Positions 29,514 to 38,789 of a stretch of DNA of 64,000 bases are shown in pieces. Each line of letters starts with the position of its first letter. Position 1 is the stretch's first letter. The stretch is from Qipengyuania soli (lineage in GTDB: Bacteria; Pseudomonadota; Alphaproteobacteria; Sphingomonadales; Sphingomonadaceae): contig NZ_CP064654.1 of assembly GCF_015529805.1 (NCBI RefSeq), positions 2,728,001 to 2,792,000 of the forward strand. Reading direction: 5' to 3'. The notes beneath the pieces were generated by a model, which had not been told where the DNA came from, searched no databases, and saw nothing but the letters and a program-made list of their open reading frames with translations. Both the position numbers and the translations under genes were made by a program.

Positions 29514-31316
29514 CTACAAGGGTGCGCATTCCCGTTCGAGCCATGCCAGATCCTCGCCATCGAGCTGCGGCGCGAGGATCGCGCGGACCTGCTCGTGATA
29601 GCGGTTCCACCAGCCGATCTCCGCCTCGCTCAGCATCGACCTGTCGACCAGCTTGCGATCCAGCGGGACGAAGGTCAGCGTTTCGAAGCCGAGGTAATCG
29701 CCCTCGCTTGCGATCTGCGCCGGAACCACCAGCACCAGGTTCTCGATGCGGATGCCGTAGTGCCCGGCCTTGTAGTAACCGGGCTCGTTCGAGAGGATCA
29801 TGCCCGCGCGCAGTTCGGTCATACTGCCGGGATAGGGGCCATTCGGCTTGGCGATCCGCTGCGGGCCTTCGTGGACCGAGAGATAGCTTCCGACCCCGTG
29901 GCCGGTGCCGTGGTTGAAGTCGACCCCGCCGGCCCACAGGTGCATGCGCGCCAGCGCGTCGAGCGCGCCGCCCGTGGTCCCTTGCGGGAAAGTCTGCATG
30001 GCGAGCTGGATATGGCCCTTGAGGACGCGGGTGTTGCGCTCGACCATTTCCGCGCTTGGTTCTCCCGGGCCGACCCAGACGGTGCGGGTAATGTCGGTTG
30101 TGCCGTCGGCATACTGGCCGCCCGAATCCACGAGGTAGATGGAGGAAGGCGGGATCGGGATATTGCTGTCTTCATCGACCTTGTAGTGCGGCAGGGCGGC
30201 GTGCGGTCCTGCGGCGCTGATGGTGTCGAAGCTCAGATCGCGCAGGTTCCCGCCCTCCGCGCGGAATTCGCGCAGCTTGGCGGCGGCGGTCAGTTCGTCG
30301 ATCTTGCCGCTCGGCGCCTCGATTTCGAGCCAGCGGAGGAAGCGGGTCACGGCCGCGCCGTCGCGCGCCTGCGCGTCGCGGTGGCCCTGCTGTTCGGTGG
30401 GATTCTTGATCGCCTTGGGCAGGACGGTGGGATCGCCTTCGCGCACGACCCTGGCGCCGCTTGCTGCCAGCGCATGGAAGATGCCGGCCACGGCATGCTG
30501 CGGATCGACCGCGACGGTCTTGCCCGATAGCGTTGCCAGCGCAGGTTCGAACTCGTCGCGCGGACGCACCGAAACGGCATTGCCGAGGTGCTGGGTCAGC
30601 TCCGGCGTGACCTTCTCCGGCGCGATGAACAGTTCCGCCGTGCCGTCGGCATGGGCGAGGACATAGGACAGCGCCACCGGCGTGCTGTCGACATCGGTGC
30701 CGCGCAAATTGAGCAGCCAGGCGACCGAATCCAGCGCGGTGATGACCGTCGCGTCATAGCCTTCCTTCTTCAGCCAGTCGGCGACTTCGGCGCGCTTGTC
30801 GGCGCTCGAACGGCCGGCAAGCCTCTCGTCATGCGGCGTCGCGTGGTTCAGCGAAGGCTGCGGGCGGTCGTCCCAGATCGCGTCGATCGGATTGCCGTCG
30901 ACCGGGACCAGCTCGATGCCCTTCTTCGCGAACAGTTTTTCCGCCGCTTCGGCCCAGCCGATCCCGTGGAGCCATGCGTCGTAGCCGATGCGGCTGCCAT
31001 TGGCTGCGTTGTCGGCAATCCACTTCGCCGGGCTGGTCGCGGGCACATCCTCGTAATCGTAGAGCTTGCCGTCGACCTGGTCTCGCACCTGCACCGTGTA
31101 GCGGCCGTCGGTGAACATGGCGGCCTTGTCCTTCAGCACCACGGCGCTGCCCGCGCTGCCGCCGAAGCCGGTCAGCCATTTGAGGCGCTGGGCATAGGAG
31201 CCGACGTATTCGCTCATGTGCTCGTCCGAGATGGGAATGACGAAGCCGTCGAGCCCGCGCCTGCCCAATTCCTTGCGCAGGGCGTCGAGGCGGGCTTCGT
31301 GGGTTTGCATGAGCAT
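29514..31316 (-). CDS. M24 family Xaa-Pro aminopeptidase
   Basis: A 600-residue aminopeptidase P of the long three-domain type: two creatinase-like N-terminal domains and a C-terminal pita-bread catalytic domain. Metal ligands are recognisable in LVDSGGQYADGTTDITRT (two Asp), HGTGHGVG (His), LSNEPGYY (Glu) and GIRIENL (Glu). GAGGA lies about ten bases before the ATG. No signal peptide, so cytoplasmic removal of N-terminal residues before proline is expected. Divergent from the S9 peptidase gene. Confidence 0.95.
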   Translation of the reverse strand: MLMQTHEARLDALRKELGRRGLDGFVIPISDEHMSEYVGSYAQRLKWLTGFGGSAGSAVVLKDKAAMFTDGRYTVQVRDQVDGKLYDYEDVPATSPAKWIADNAANGSRIGYDAWLHGIGWAEAAEKLFAKKGIELVPVDGNPIDAIWDDRPQPSLNHATPHDERLAGRSSADKRAEVADWLKKEGYDATVITALDSVAWLLNLRGTDVDSTPVALSYVLAHADGTAELFIAPEKVTPELTQHLGNAVSVRPRDEFEPALATLSGKTVAVDPQHAVAGIFHALAASGARVVREGDPTVLPKAIKNPTEQQGHRDAQARDGAAVTRFLRWLEIEAPSGKIDELTAAAKLREFRAEGGNLRDLSFDTISAAGPHAALPHYKVDEDSNIPIPPSSIYLVDSGGQYADGTTDITRTVWVGPGEPSAEMVERNTRVLKGHIQLAMQTFPQGTTGGALDALARMHLWAGGVDFNHGTGHGVGSYLSVHEGPQRIAKPNGPYPGSMTELRAGMILSNEPGYYKAGHYGIRIENLVLVVPAQIASEGDYLGFETLTFVPLDRKLVDRSMLSEAEIGWWNRYHEQVRAILAPQLDGEDLAWLERECAPL

Positions 31317-31440
31317 GGGCGGGTATCCTCTTGTGTTTCAGTTGGGCTGCGTCGTGACGCTTGCCGCGTGCTCTTGGCACGCATAGTCATGCGCCCCACT
31401 TAGGCCCCTCCGGCATCCTTTTCCACCCGTTGCCAAGCTC

Positions 31441-31455
31441 AGGAGTTGTCCCATT
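31441..31455 (+). promoter_or_regulatory. Ribosome-binding site and AUU initiation codon
   Basis: AGGAG at 31441-31445 lies seven bases upstream of ATT at 31453. The reading frame from this ATT continues without interruption into the S9 peptidase, and no ATG, GTG, TTG or CTG exists in frame between the preceding stop (TAG at 31384) and the start of the conserved N-terminal region. Confidence 0.7.
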
Positions 31456-33549
31456 TCGACGAGCCGCCCCGCACCCCAGGAACTAAACCCCCCGAAGGCA
31501 GAAAAACGCGAGCATTCCTACACCCATCACGGGATCACCATCGCTGATCCCTATGCCTGGCTGCGCGACCCTGGATACCCCGAGGTCAAGGACAAGGATG
31601 TCCTTGCACATCTCGAGGCGGAGAACGCCTGGTTCGAGGCGCGCATGGAGCCCCACAAGGAACTCGTCGAGACGCTGTTCAAGGAGATGAAGGCGCGCAT
31701 CAAGGAAGACGATTCCACCGTCCCCCAGCGCCGCGGCAACTGGCTTTACTGGTCGGAATTCGAAGAGGGCGCGGAATATCGCAAATACTACCGCAAGCCC
31801 GCCGAGGGCGATGGCGAGGCACAGCTGATCCTCGACGAGAACGAGCTTGCGGCGGGCCACGAATATTTCCGCCTCGGCACCTTCTCGGTGTCCGACAACG
31901 GCAAGCTGCTGGCCTATTCGGTCGATACCAACGGGTCGGAACGATTCACCGCGCGCTTCAAGATCATCGAAAGCGGCGAACACCTGCCCGACGAGATTCC
32001 GGGCACGTTATCGGATCTGGTCTGGGTCAAGGCTGATACCGCAGTTGTCTATGGCCTCGCCGACGAGAACTGGCGCGTGCACGACGCGACGCTCCACGTG
32101 CTCGGCACACCGCTGAGTGAGGACGTCGAACTTTACCGTGAGACCGAGGACGAAGGCTTTCGCGTCGGCGCGGGCCTGTCGGCGCAGGAAGACTGGCTGG
32201 TCATCGCGACGGGCGACAACGAAACGTCCGAAGTGCGGCTGGTCCCGGCGAACGACCCGACCGCGGCGCCGATACTCGTCAAGCCGCGCAAGAAAGGCGT
32301 CGAATACGATGTCGATCTACGCGACGGCACCTTGTGGATCCACACGAACGACGAACACGTCAATTTTCGCCTCGCCACGGCTCCTCTCGAACGACCCGGC
32401 GAATGGACGACGCTGATCGAAGGATCGGACGAGTTCTATCTCGACGGCTTCGAACTCTACCGTGATTTCTACGTCACCGAGGGGCGGATCAAGGGACTCG
32501 ACCAGATCCAGCTGCGTTCCTACGCCGACCCTAATCTCGTGAAGCCCATCGCATTTGCCGAAGCGAGTTTCACCACCGGGCTGACCAACAACCCCGAATA
32601 CCACCAGGACAAGCTGCGGCTGTCGTACCAGAGCATGGTCACGCCGGACTCGGTCTATGACTACCACGTCGCGACCGGCGAACTCGAACTGCTCAAGCAG
32701 CAGGAAATCCCGAGCGGATACGACGCCTCGCTTTACGTGACCGAGCGGCTGGAAATCGAGGCGCGGGACGGGACCATGGTCCCGGTCAGCGTGGTCATGC
32801 GCAAGGACCGCGAGCCGGGCGGTCCGCTGCACCTCTACGCCTATGGCGCCTACGGCTATGCCGTGCCGCCGGGTTTTTCGACCACGCGCCTCAGCCTCGT
32901 CGATCGCGGTTTCGCCTATGCCATCGCGCATATCCGTGGCGGCGACGATCTCGGGCGCAAGTGGTACCTTGCGGGCAAGCTTGCCGAGCGGACCAACACC
33001 TTCAACGATTTCGTCGACGTGGCCAAGGGACTGGTCGCAAAGGGCTACACGCAAAAGGGGCGCATCAGCATTTCGGGTGGCTCGGCCGGGGGCGAACTGA
33101 TGGGCGTCGTCGCCAATACCGACCCCGACCTGTGGGGCGCGGTGGTGGCGCATGTGCCCTTCGTCGACGTGCTTTCGACCATGCTCGATGGAGACTTGCC
33201 CCTGACCCCCGGCGAGTGGCCGGAGTGGGGCAATCCGATTGTCTCGAAGCAGGCCTTTGCGCAGATCCTTGCCTACAGCCCCTATGACCAGGTGGTGGCG
33301 CAGGATTACCCGCCGATGCTGGTGACCGCCGGGCTAAACGACCCGCGGGTCACCTATTGGGAGCCGGCAAAGTGGGTCGCCAAGCTGCGCGAGCTCAAGA
33401 CCGACGGCAACGAATTGCTGCTGAAGACCAACATGGGCGCCGGCCATGGCGGCAAGTCGGGCCGCTTCGAGAGCATTCGCGAGACAGCCGAGGAGGTCGC
33501 CTTCGTGCTGTGGCAACTCGGGGTGACCGAACATCGGGGTGAACGGTGA
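31453..33549 (+). CDS. S9 family peptidase (oligopeptidase B / prolyl oligopeptidase type)
   Basis: This serine oligopeptidase is 698 residues if started at ATT 31453. The seven-bladed propeller is followed by an alpha/beta-hydrolase domain with the triad Ser544 (GGSAGGELMG), Asp630 (GLNDPRV) and His665 (GAGHGG). The first in-frame ATG (31645) would remove the conserved N-terminal block IADPYAWLRDPGYPE typical of S9A enzymes, so translation must begin upstream. No signal peptide; cytoplasmic. Divergent from the M24 peptidase and followed closely by a thioesterase. Confidence 0.93.
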   Translation: MSTSRPAPQELNPPKAEKREHSYTHHGITIADPYAWLRDPGYPEVKDKDVLAHLEAENAWFEARMEPHKELVETLFKEMKARIKEDDSTVPQRRGNWLYWSEFEEGAEYRKYYRKPAEGDGEAQLILDENELAAGHEYFRLGTFSVSDNGKLLAYSVDTNGSERFTARFKIIESGEHLPDEIPGTLSDLVWVKADTAVVYGLADENWRVHDATLHVLGTPLSEDVELYRETEDEGFRVGAGLSAQEDWLVIATGDNETSEVRLVPANDPTAAPILVKPRKKGVEYDVDLRDGTLWIHTNDEHVNFRLATAPLERPGEWTTLIEGSDEFYLDGFELYRDFYVTEGRIKGLDQIQLRSYADPNLVKPIAFAEASFTTGLTNNPEYHQDKLRLSYQSMVTPDSVYDYHVATGELELLKQQEIPSGYDASLYVTERLEIEARDGTMVPVSVVMRKDREPGGPLHLYAYGAYGYAVPPGFSTTRLSLVDRGFAYAIAHIRGGDDLGRKWYLAGKLAERTNTFNDFVDVAKGLVAKGYTQKGRISISGGSAGGELMGVVANTDPDLWGAVVAHVPFVDVLSTMLDGDLPLTPGEWPEWGNPIVSKQAFAQILAYSPYDQVVAQDYPPMLVTAGLNDPRVTYWEPAKWVAKLRELKTDGNELLLKTNMGAGHGGKSGRFESIRETAEEVAFVLWQLGVTEHRGER

Positions 33550-33550
33550 C

Positions 33551-33946
33551 ATGAAACGCTTCACTCGGACCTTCGTGGCCGCTCCCGGGCACATCGACGA
33601 GCTTGGCCATGTCAACAATACCGTCTGGGTCCGATGGATCCAGGACATGGCCACCGCACACTGGGATGCCGTCGCGCGACCGGAAGATCGCGAGGCGTTC
33701 TTCTGGGTCGTGAGCCGTCACGAGATCGATTATCGCGGCAATGTCGACGAGGGGCAGACCGTCACCGGCGAGACCTGGATCGAAGGCCCCGCACGCGGTG
33801 CGACCTCGCTCCGCCGGGTCGATTTCCGCAACGATGCGGGCAAGGTGATCGTCTCCGCTGCGACCACCTGGGCGATGCTCGACCGGGCGAGTAACCGCCT
33901 GGTCCGCGTCCGGCCCGAGGTCCTGGCACCCTTCTCCGAAGACTAG
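33551..33946 (+). CDS. Acyl-CoA thioesterase (4HBT-like hot-dog)
   Basis: A 131-residue single hot-dog protein. The N-terminal motif HIDELGHVNNTVWVRWIQD matches the D-x-x-G-H-V-N-N active-site block of 4-hydroxybenzoyl-CoA thioesterase-like enzymes. The ATG at 33551 follows the S9 stop by one base; a GTG at 33539 overlapping that gene is the alternative. Substrate unknown. Its stop TAG shares a CTAG tetramer with the stop of the convergent diguanylate cyclase. Confidence 0.9.
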   Translation: MKRFTRTFVAAPGHIDELGHVNNTVWVRWIQDMATAHWDAVARPEDREAFFWVVSRHEIDYRGNVDEGQTVTGETWIEGPARGATSLRRVDFRNDAGKVIVSAATTWAMLDRASNRLVRVRPEVLAPFSED

Positions 33947-35652
33947 GCCGCGGCGGCTCCGCGCTGATCGACCTGCGGCTGGAACAGTTCCAGCCGTTCG
34001 TGGACCATGCGATTCCTTCCGTCGCACTTGGCACTGTAGAGTAGTTGGTCGGCGCGCGAATAGATGGTCGCGAAATCGATCTCGCTCTCGCCGATCACGG
34101 CAGAAAAATCGAGGAAGCCCATGCTGGCGGTAACCGGCCTGTCGAGCCCATCGATCTCTGCCAGGATACGCGCGGTGATTGCCCGGCGGCGCGCTTCGGC
34201 ACGCTGGCGGGCGTCCGGTCCGCGCAGGAGGAGCAGGAATTCCTCGCCGCCCATGCGCACCACGCGTGCCTCTGCATCGCCGGACAGTGCCTGCGCGGAG
34301 GCCTTCAGCACCTCGTCACCCATGGCATGGCCGAATTCGTCGTTGATCGACTTGAAGCGGTCGAGGTCGAGCAGCGCGACCGAGGTGTAGCCCTTGGCTA
34401 CCAGCCCGGCGAAGTCGTCGGTCATGGCGCGGCGGTTTAGCACGCCGGTCAGCGGATCGTGCCGCGCCTGCTGCGCCAACCCTTCGGCCTCGGCCTTCAC
34501 CTTGTCGCGTTCGTGGCGCAGGACGAGGAAGCGGTCAGCAACACCGAAAGTCGTCGCCACTACTTCCAGCACCACGCCGAGGAGAAAGAGTGCTCCTGCG
34601 TCGTAGGTCGGCATGCCAGGGACGAGGTGGCTGACCGTCCGGATCAGGCCTACGATGACGAGCGGGGCAAAGCCGATGGCGAGGAAGCGGGCCGACCGGC
34701 TGCCCTTGCGCCAGGCCTGCCAGGTTGCCCACACGAAGTACGGGCTGGTGGCGAAACAGGCGACATAGAATACCGTTGCAGGCAGGCTGCCGAGAGCCGG
34801 AAGGTGGGGCGAGTGGAGCAAGGTTGCCAAGGCCACGAGAGCGGCTTGCAACCTGAAGATCTTGGCTGCGTTTCGCGGCAGGTATTCGTGCTCGAGGAAG
34901 GCCCCGGTAAAGAGGTTGGCGGCGATCAGGATCCCGCCGAAGCTCGCAACGCCAAGCATGCGCGAGGTCGGCAGGTCGAGCGCGAAGAGCGGGATGTTGA
35001 GGCCCGACACGGTGACAAGGTGCACCAGCGTGCTGCCGATCATGGCAATATGGAACAGGCTGAAGCGCTCACGCAAAACATGGTAGACACCGGCGTCGAT
35101 CAGCATCGGCATCAGCAGCACGCCGATGACCAGTGCAAACACCAGCAGGACATTGCGATCCTCCGCGCTCGAACCGGGCAGGCGATGCTCAAGGCGAAGG
35201 TAGTCGAGCGGCATGGTCTCGGTGCCGCCCTCCATGATCGCGTAGAATGTCTGGGTCTGGTCGGTGATGACGGGGACGGGGAGGCTGAACTGGCGATCGA
35301 GAAACGCCTGCTGTCCATCGGCGAAGACGCTGCGCGTCATGCGGATGGCACCGGCCTGATCGACGGTCACGAAGGTGAGCGAGGAGAAATCGGCCTTGCG
35401 CGAGATGGCGTGCTTGAGCGATCCGCGATCAGGAGTCGACGATAGGTCGATGCGCAGAACCTGGAATCGTTCGGGCTCGACCGAGAATTCTGCCGGGCAG
35501 TGCCAACCCGCGAGCGAAGCCAGGGCAGATGCTGCTGGCGCACTGTCGAGAGTAAGCGAGCAGCGCTCCTGTGACGAAGTTGGCGCAGCCATCGCCTCCA
35601 CGCCGCAAAGCGCGAGCAAACTTGCCAGCAGTATCCCGATGATCCTGTACAC
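33943..35652 (-). CDS. Membrane diguanylate cyclase (periplasmic domain, 7 TM, GGDEF) copy 1
   Basis: A 569-residue protein making cyclic di-GMP. It has a signal sequence, a periplasmic sensor region of about 130 residues, a seven-helix membrane block of the 7TMR-DISM type, a short coiled coil and a GGDEF domain with GGEEF at residues 468-472. No RxxD inhibitory site precedes GGEEF, so product feedback is unlikely. GTG at 35652 has AAAGGGA seven bases upstream and is preferred over a TTG at 35688. A paralogue lies immediately upstream. Confidence 0.92.
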   Translation of the reverse strand: MYRIIGILLASLLALCGVEAMAAPTSSQERCSLTLDSAPAASALASLAGWHCPAEFSVEPERFQVLRIDLSSTPDRGSLKHAISRKADFSSLTFVTVDQAGAIRMTRSVFADGQQAFLDRQFSLPVPVITDQTQTFYAIMEGGTETMPLDYLRLEHRLPGSSAEDRNVLLVFALVIGVLLMPMLIDAGVYHVLRERFSLFHIAMIGSTLVHLVTVSGLNIPLFALDLPTSRMLGVASFGGILIAANLFTGAFLEHEYLPRNAAKIFRLQAALVALATLLHSPHLPALGSLPATVFYVACFATSPYFVWATWQAWRKGSRSARFLAIGFAPLVIVGLIRTVSHLVPGMPTYDAGALFLLGVVLEVVATTFGVADRFLVLRHERDKVKAEAEGLAQQARHDPLTGVLNRRAMTDDFAGLVAKGYTSVALLDLDRFKSINDEFGHAMGDEVLKASAQALSGDAEARVVRMGGEEFLLLLRGPDARQRAEARRRAITARILAEIDGLDRPVTASMGFLDFSAVIGESEIDFATIYSRADQLLYSAKCDGRNRMVHERLELFQPQVDQRGAAAA

Positions 35653-35719
35653 GACCCAATCCCTTTGTCGGGCCGTGGTAACGGACAAAAGTTCCAGTCG
35701 GGTAAATCCGAGAGGGATA

Positions 35720-37486
35720 TCAGGCTACGGCGGCGGTGCTTCCACCATCTTCATCGAACTCGGGTTCGAACAGCTCGAGCTTGTCGGCAGCCATGCGGTT
35801 GCGGCCCGCGCACTTGGCATCATAGAGCAGCTGGTCGACGCGCGTGTAGAGCGCATCGAAATCGACGCCCGCCTCATTCCTGACCTGCGAAAAGTCGAGG
35901 AAGCCCATGCTGGCAGTGACCGGTCGATCGAGCCCGCCGATATGTGCCAGGGTCCGCACGGTCACTGCGCGGCGCAATGCTTCGGCGCGCTCGCGCGCGT
36001 CGATGCCGCGGAGCAGCAGGAGGAATTCCTCGCCGCCGATCCGGAATGCCACCAGATCGCGTGCGGCCCCGCCTTGCAACGCTTCGCCGGTGCACCGCAA
36101 CACGGCATCGCCGATCGGGTGCCCGTGCTGGTCGTTGATCGACTTGAAGTGGTCGATGTCGAGTACCGCCATTGCGGAGAAGCCCTCTTCGACAAGCGTT
36201 TCATAGCGTGCCTCAAGGGCCCGGCGATTGAGCAGGCCAGTGAGCTGGTCATGCTCGCTCAGCGCTTCGAGCGTGCGGGCCTCGTCTACCGCCTGGTCGC
36301 GTTCGCGCTTGATCGCGATGAAGCGGTCGGCAACCGCCAGCGCGGTGGCGACGACTTCGAACAGCAGGGCAATATTCTGCGGCCATGTCTCGTCGAAGGT
36401 ATAGCTGGTCGGGAACCACAGGATGCTGGCGAATTGCGCTACGATGATCGAAGTGAAGGGAGCAAAACCTAGGATAAGGTATGGTGCCATCAGGCTACCG
36501 CGCTTCCACGCCCGCCCAAGGACAACGAAATAGGTTCCCAGCATCAAGATGTAGGCACCGAAATAGGCGTGGTCGATCCACTTGCCGAAAAGCTCCGGGA
36601 AGAAGGTCGTCGAAATCCCGTTGGCCAGGGCTAGCGGAGCGATGGCGAGCAGGGCCAGACGACCCCTCCGCCCCAAGGCCGCAGGCTCGATGAAATTGCT
36701 GGCGAAAAGCATCGTTGCGGCGATCATCACATCGACGCTCATGTAGGTGATGTAGAGCTCGGTCTTGAAGTCGATCGAACTCATCAGCGGGATCAGGCCC
36801 GAAACGGAAGCGGTCTGGACGAAGGCCATTGCACAGAACAGTGCGTGCCACAGCGGGAAGGGTTCGCGCAGCGCCCTGAAGTACCCCAGGTCGAAGAGGA
36901 TAGGGGTTAGCAACAGGCCGCAAATCAACGCTGCATAGAGGTGTATCAAACCAGCGATCGGCGGGACCGACGGCCGGTCGACGAGCTCTGCGGCGGCCAG
37001 AGCCTCAGGCCATTTCCCACCGTCGAGGGTGAACACCAGGGCAGTCGCCCGCCCCCTGATTTCCGGCAGTTCGACCATGGATTGCAGGCTGGACGCGCCG
37101 AGCCATGTGTCGGTGAAGCCGTAGCTGCGGCTCACCGCGCGCCCTTCCTCGTTGACGAGGGTCACTGTCAGCCGGTCGAACTCGTAACGTTCGAACTCGG
37201 CATAATGAGGATTGCCGTCGGCGACTGTACGGTGCGCGAGATCGAGCCGGACGATATGGCGCTGCTGCTTGAACTCGTACTTGTCGGAATTGCATGTCCA
37301 GCTGTCCGGCTTCTGCAGGGCATCGGCAAACTGAAGGTCGCGGCTGCCGGAAATGTGACAGACCGAGGCGGGGGCGAAACCGCCTTCCGCCGCTGCAGGC
37401 CCGGCCACGACGAAAAAGCCCGCGATGAACGCGAGCATCACACACCGGACGGCGCGCGAAATCGTCGAGGAGAGACCCCGTCCCAT
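35720..37486 (-). CDS. Membrane diguanylate cyclase (periplasmic domain, 7 TM, GGDEF) copy 2
   Basis: A 588-residue paralogue of the next gene with the same layout: signal peptide (about 1-33), cysteine-containing periplasmic domain, seven membrane helices, coiled coil and GGDEF domain with GGEEF at 484-488. The catalytic halves are close (both have DRPVTASMGFLDFS and GRNRM), while the periplasmic parts are quite different (CHISGSRDLQ...SWTCNSDK here). No RxxD inhibitory site. The pair suggests duplication with divergence of the sensed signal. Confidence 0.93.
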   Translation of the reverse strand: MGRGLSSTISRAVRCVMLAFIAGFFVVAGPAAAEGGFAPASVCHISGSRDLQFADALQKPDSWTCNSDKYEFKQQRHIVRLDLAHRTVADGNPHYAEFERYEFDRLTVTLVNEEGRAVSRSYGFTDTWLGASSLQSMVELPEIRGRATALVFTLDGGKWPEALAAAELVDRPSVPPIAGLIHLYAALICGLLLTPILFDLGYFRALREPFPLWHALFCAMAFVQTASVSGLIPLMSSIDFKTELYITYMSVDVMIAATMLFASNFIEPAALGRRGRLALLAIAPLALANGISTTFFPELFGKWIDHAYFGAYILMLGTYFVVLGRAWKRGSLMAPYLILGFAPFTSIIVAQFASILWFPTSYTFDETWPQNIALLFEVVATALAVADRFIAIKRERDQAVDEARTLEALSEHDQLTGLLNRRALEARYETLVEEGFSAMAVLDIDHFKSINDQHGHPIGDAVLRCTGEALQGGAARDLVAFRIGGEEFLLLLRGIDARERAEALRRAVTVRTLAHIGGLDRPVTASMGFLDFSQVRNEAGVDFDALYTRVDQLLYDAKCAGRNRMAADKLELFEPEFDEDGGSTAAVA

Positions 37487-37490
37487 CCCG

Positions 37491-37518
37491 CCGTTTTAAG
37501 CACGAGGGCTTAAAGCGG
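37491..37518. terminator. Stem-loop between ald and the diguanylate cyclase gene
   Basis: An 11-bp stem (CCGTTTTAAGC with GCTTAAAGCGG, one wobble) and six-base loop lies 31 bases after the ald stop on the minus strand and just before the cyclase ATG. There is no following T-run, so it may be a terminator-like structure or part of the cyclase leader. Confidence 0.4.
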
Positions 37519-37548
37519 CGTTACGGGTGCGGGAGTAGATTATTTACC

Positions 37549-38664
37549 TTAGCCGATAACCTCGGCCACCGGGCGGTAGTCGTATCCCAGTTCCTTGGCC
37601 ACGGCTTCGTAGGTTACCTGGCCAGCGTGGACGTTGAGCCCCTCTGCCAGGTGCGGGTCGCTGCGCAGCGCTTCCTTCCAGCCGAGATTGGCGATGCGCA
37701 GGGCATGCGGCAGGGTAACGTTGTTGAGCGCGTATGTGCTGGTGCGCGCAACTGCGCCCGGCATGTTGGCAACGCAGTAGTGGACGATGTCGTCGACCAC
37801 GTATGTCGGCTCGGCATGCGTGGTCGCGCGGCTGGTTTCGAAGCAGCCACCCTGGTCGATCGCGACGTCGACGAGGACCGCGCCCTTCTGCATGTCCTTG
37901 AGCATTTCGCGGCTGACCAACTTGGGCGCGGCCGCGCCCGGGATCAGGACTGCGCCGATGACGAGATCGGCTTCGCATACCGCCTCGTAGAGATTGGCGG
38001 CGTTGGAAAAGCGCGTCTTGGCGCGGCTCTCGAAATGGGTGCCGACGCGCTCCAGTACTTCGGGGCTGCGGTCGAGGATCGTCACGTCGGCACCGAGGCC
38101 AGCGGCCATCTGCGCCGCGTTAAATCCGACCACCCCTCCGCCGATGACGGTAACCTTGCCCGGCATCACGCCCGGAACGCCGCCGAGCAGCACACCGCGT
38201 CCGCCATGGGCCTTCTCGAGCGCGGTGGCGCCTGCCTGCACGCTCATGCGCCCGGCAACCTGGCTCATCGGCTTAAGCAGAGGCAGCTGGCCGCCCGGGC
38301 CGGTCACGGTTTCGTAGGCGATGCCGGTGACGCCGCTGGCGACGAGTTCCCTGGTCTGCTCCGGATCGGGAGCGAGGTGGAGGTAGGTGTAGAGGATCTG
38401 GTCGGCACGCAGCTTGGCGCGCTCCACCGCCTGCGGTTCCTTGACCTTCACCACCATTTCGCATTCCGCGAAGATCGGATCGGGTCCGTCAACCACCTTG
38501 GCACCCGCAGCGACATACTGGGCGTCGGTCGCACCGATGCCCGAACCGGCCTGGGTCTCGATCCAGACCTCGTGACCGTTGTTCACGAGTTCGCGCGCGC
38601 TCTCGGGCGTGAGGCCGACGCGGTATTCGTGGTTCTTGATTTCCTTAGGGCAGCCGATGCGCAT
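37549..38664 (-). CDS. ald: Alanine dehydrogenase
   Basis: A 371-residue NAD-dependent enzyme interconverting L-alanine and pyruvate plus ammonia. Conserved substrate residues Arg15, Lys75 (KVKEPQ) and His96 (YTYLHLA) are in place, and the nucleotide-binding glycine loop is [34 protein letters not shown] lies six bases before the ATG at 38664. It is divergent from an Lrp-family gene whose promoter region carries repeated AT-rich sites, a standard arrangement for alanine-responsive control of ald. Confidence 0.97.
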   Translation of the reverse strand: MRIGCPKEIKNHEYRVGLTPESARELVNNGHEVWIETQAGSGIGATDAQYVAAGAKVVDGPDPIFAECEMVVKVKEPQAVERAKLRADQILYTYLHLAPDPEQTRELVASGVTGIAYETVTGPGGQLPLLKPMSQVAGRMSVQAGATALEKAHGGRGVLLGGVPGVMPGKVTVIGGGVVGFNAAQMAAGLGADVTILDRSPEVLERVGTHFESRAKTRFSNAANLYEAVCEADLVIGAVLIPGAAAPKLVSREMLKDMQKGAVLVDVAIDQGGCFETSRATTHAEPTYVVDDIVHYCVANMPGAVARTSTYALNNVTLPHALRIANLGWKEALRSDPHLAEGLNVHAGQVTYEAVAKELGYDYRPVAEVIG

Positions 38665-38732
38665 GATGTCTCTCCTTATCGGTCCGACATAGCGCCAAAG
38701 CCGGGGAATGTTTTGCCTCAATAATCTCCCGA

Positions 38733-38787
38733 TTGACCGATGATTGGAAAATATTACTGTATGAGACCACATATGTGGGAAAATATT
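38733..38787 (+). promoter_or_regulatory. Lrp gene promoter with repeated AT-rich sites
   Basis: TTGACC (38733-38738) and TACTGT (38755-38760) with a 16-base spacer form a plausible sigma-70-type promoter reading into the Lrp gene. The decamer GGAAAATATT occurs twice in direct orientation (38746-38755 and 38778-38787), exactly 32 bases apart (about three helical turns). Between them is a perfect palindrome CCACATATGTGG (38767-38778). These are good candidates for the regulator's binding sites in the ald/lrp intergenic region. Confidence 0.5.
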
Positions 38788-38789
38788 GC

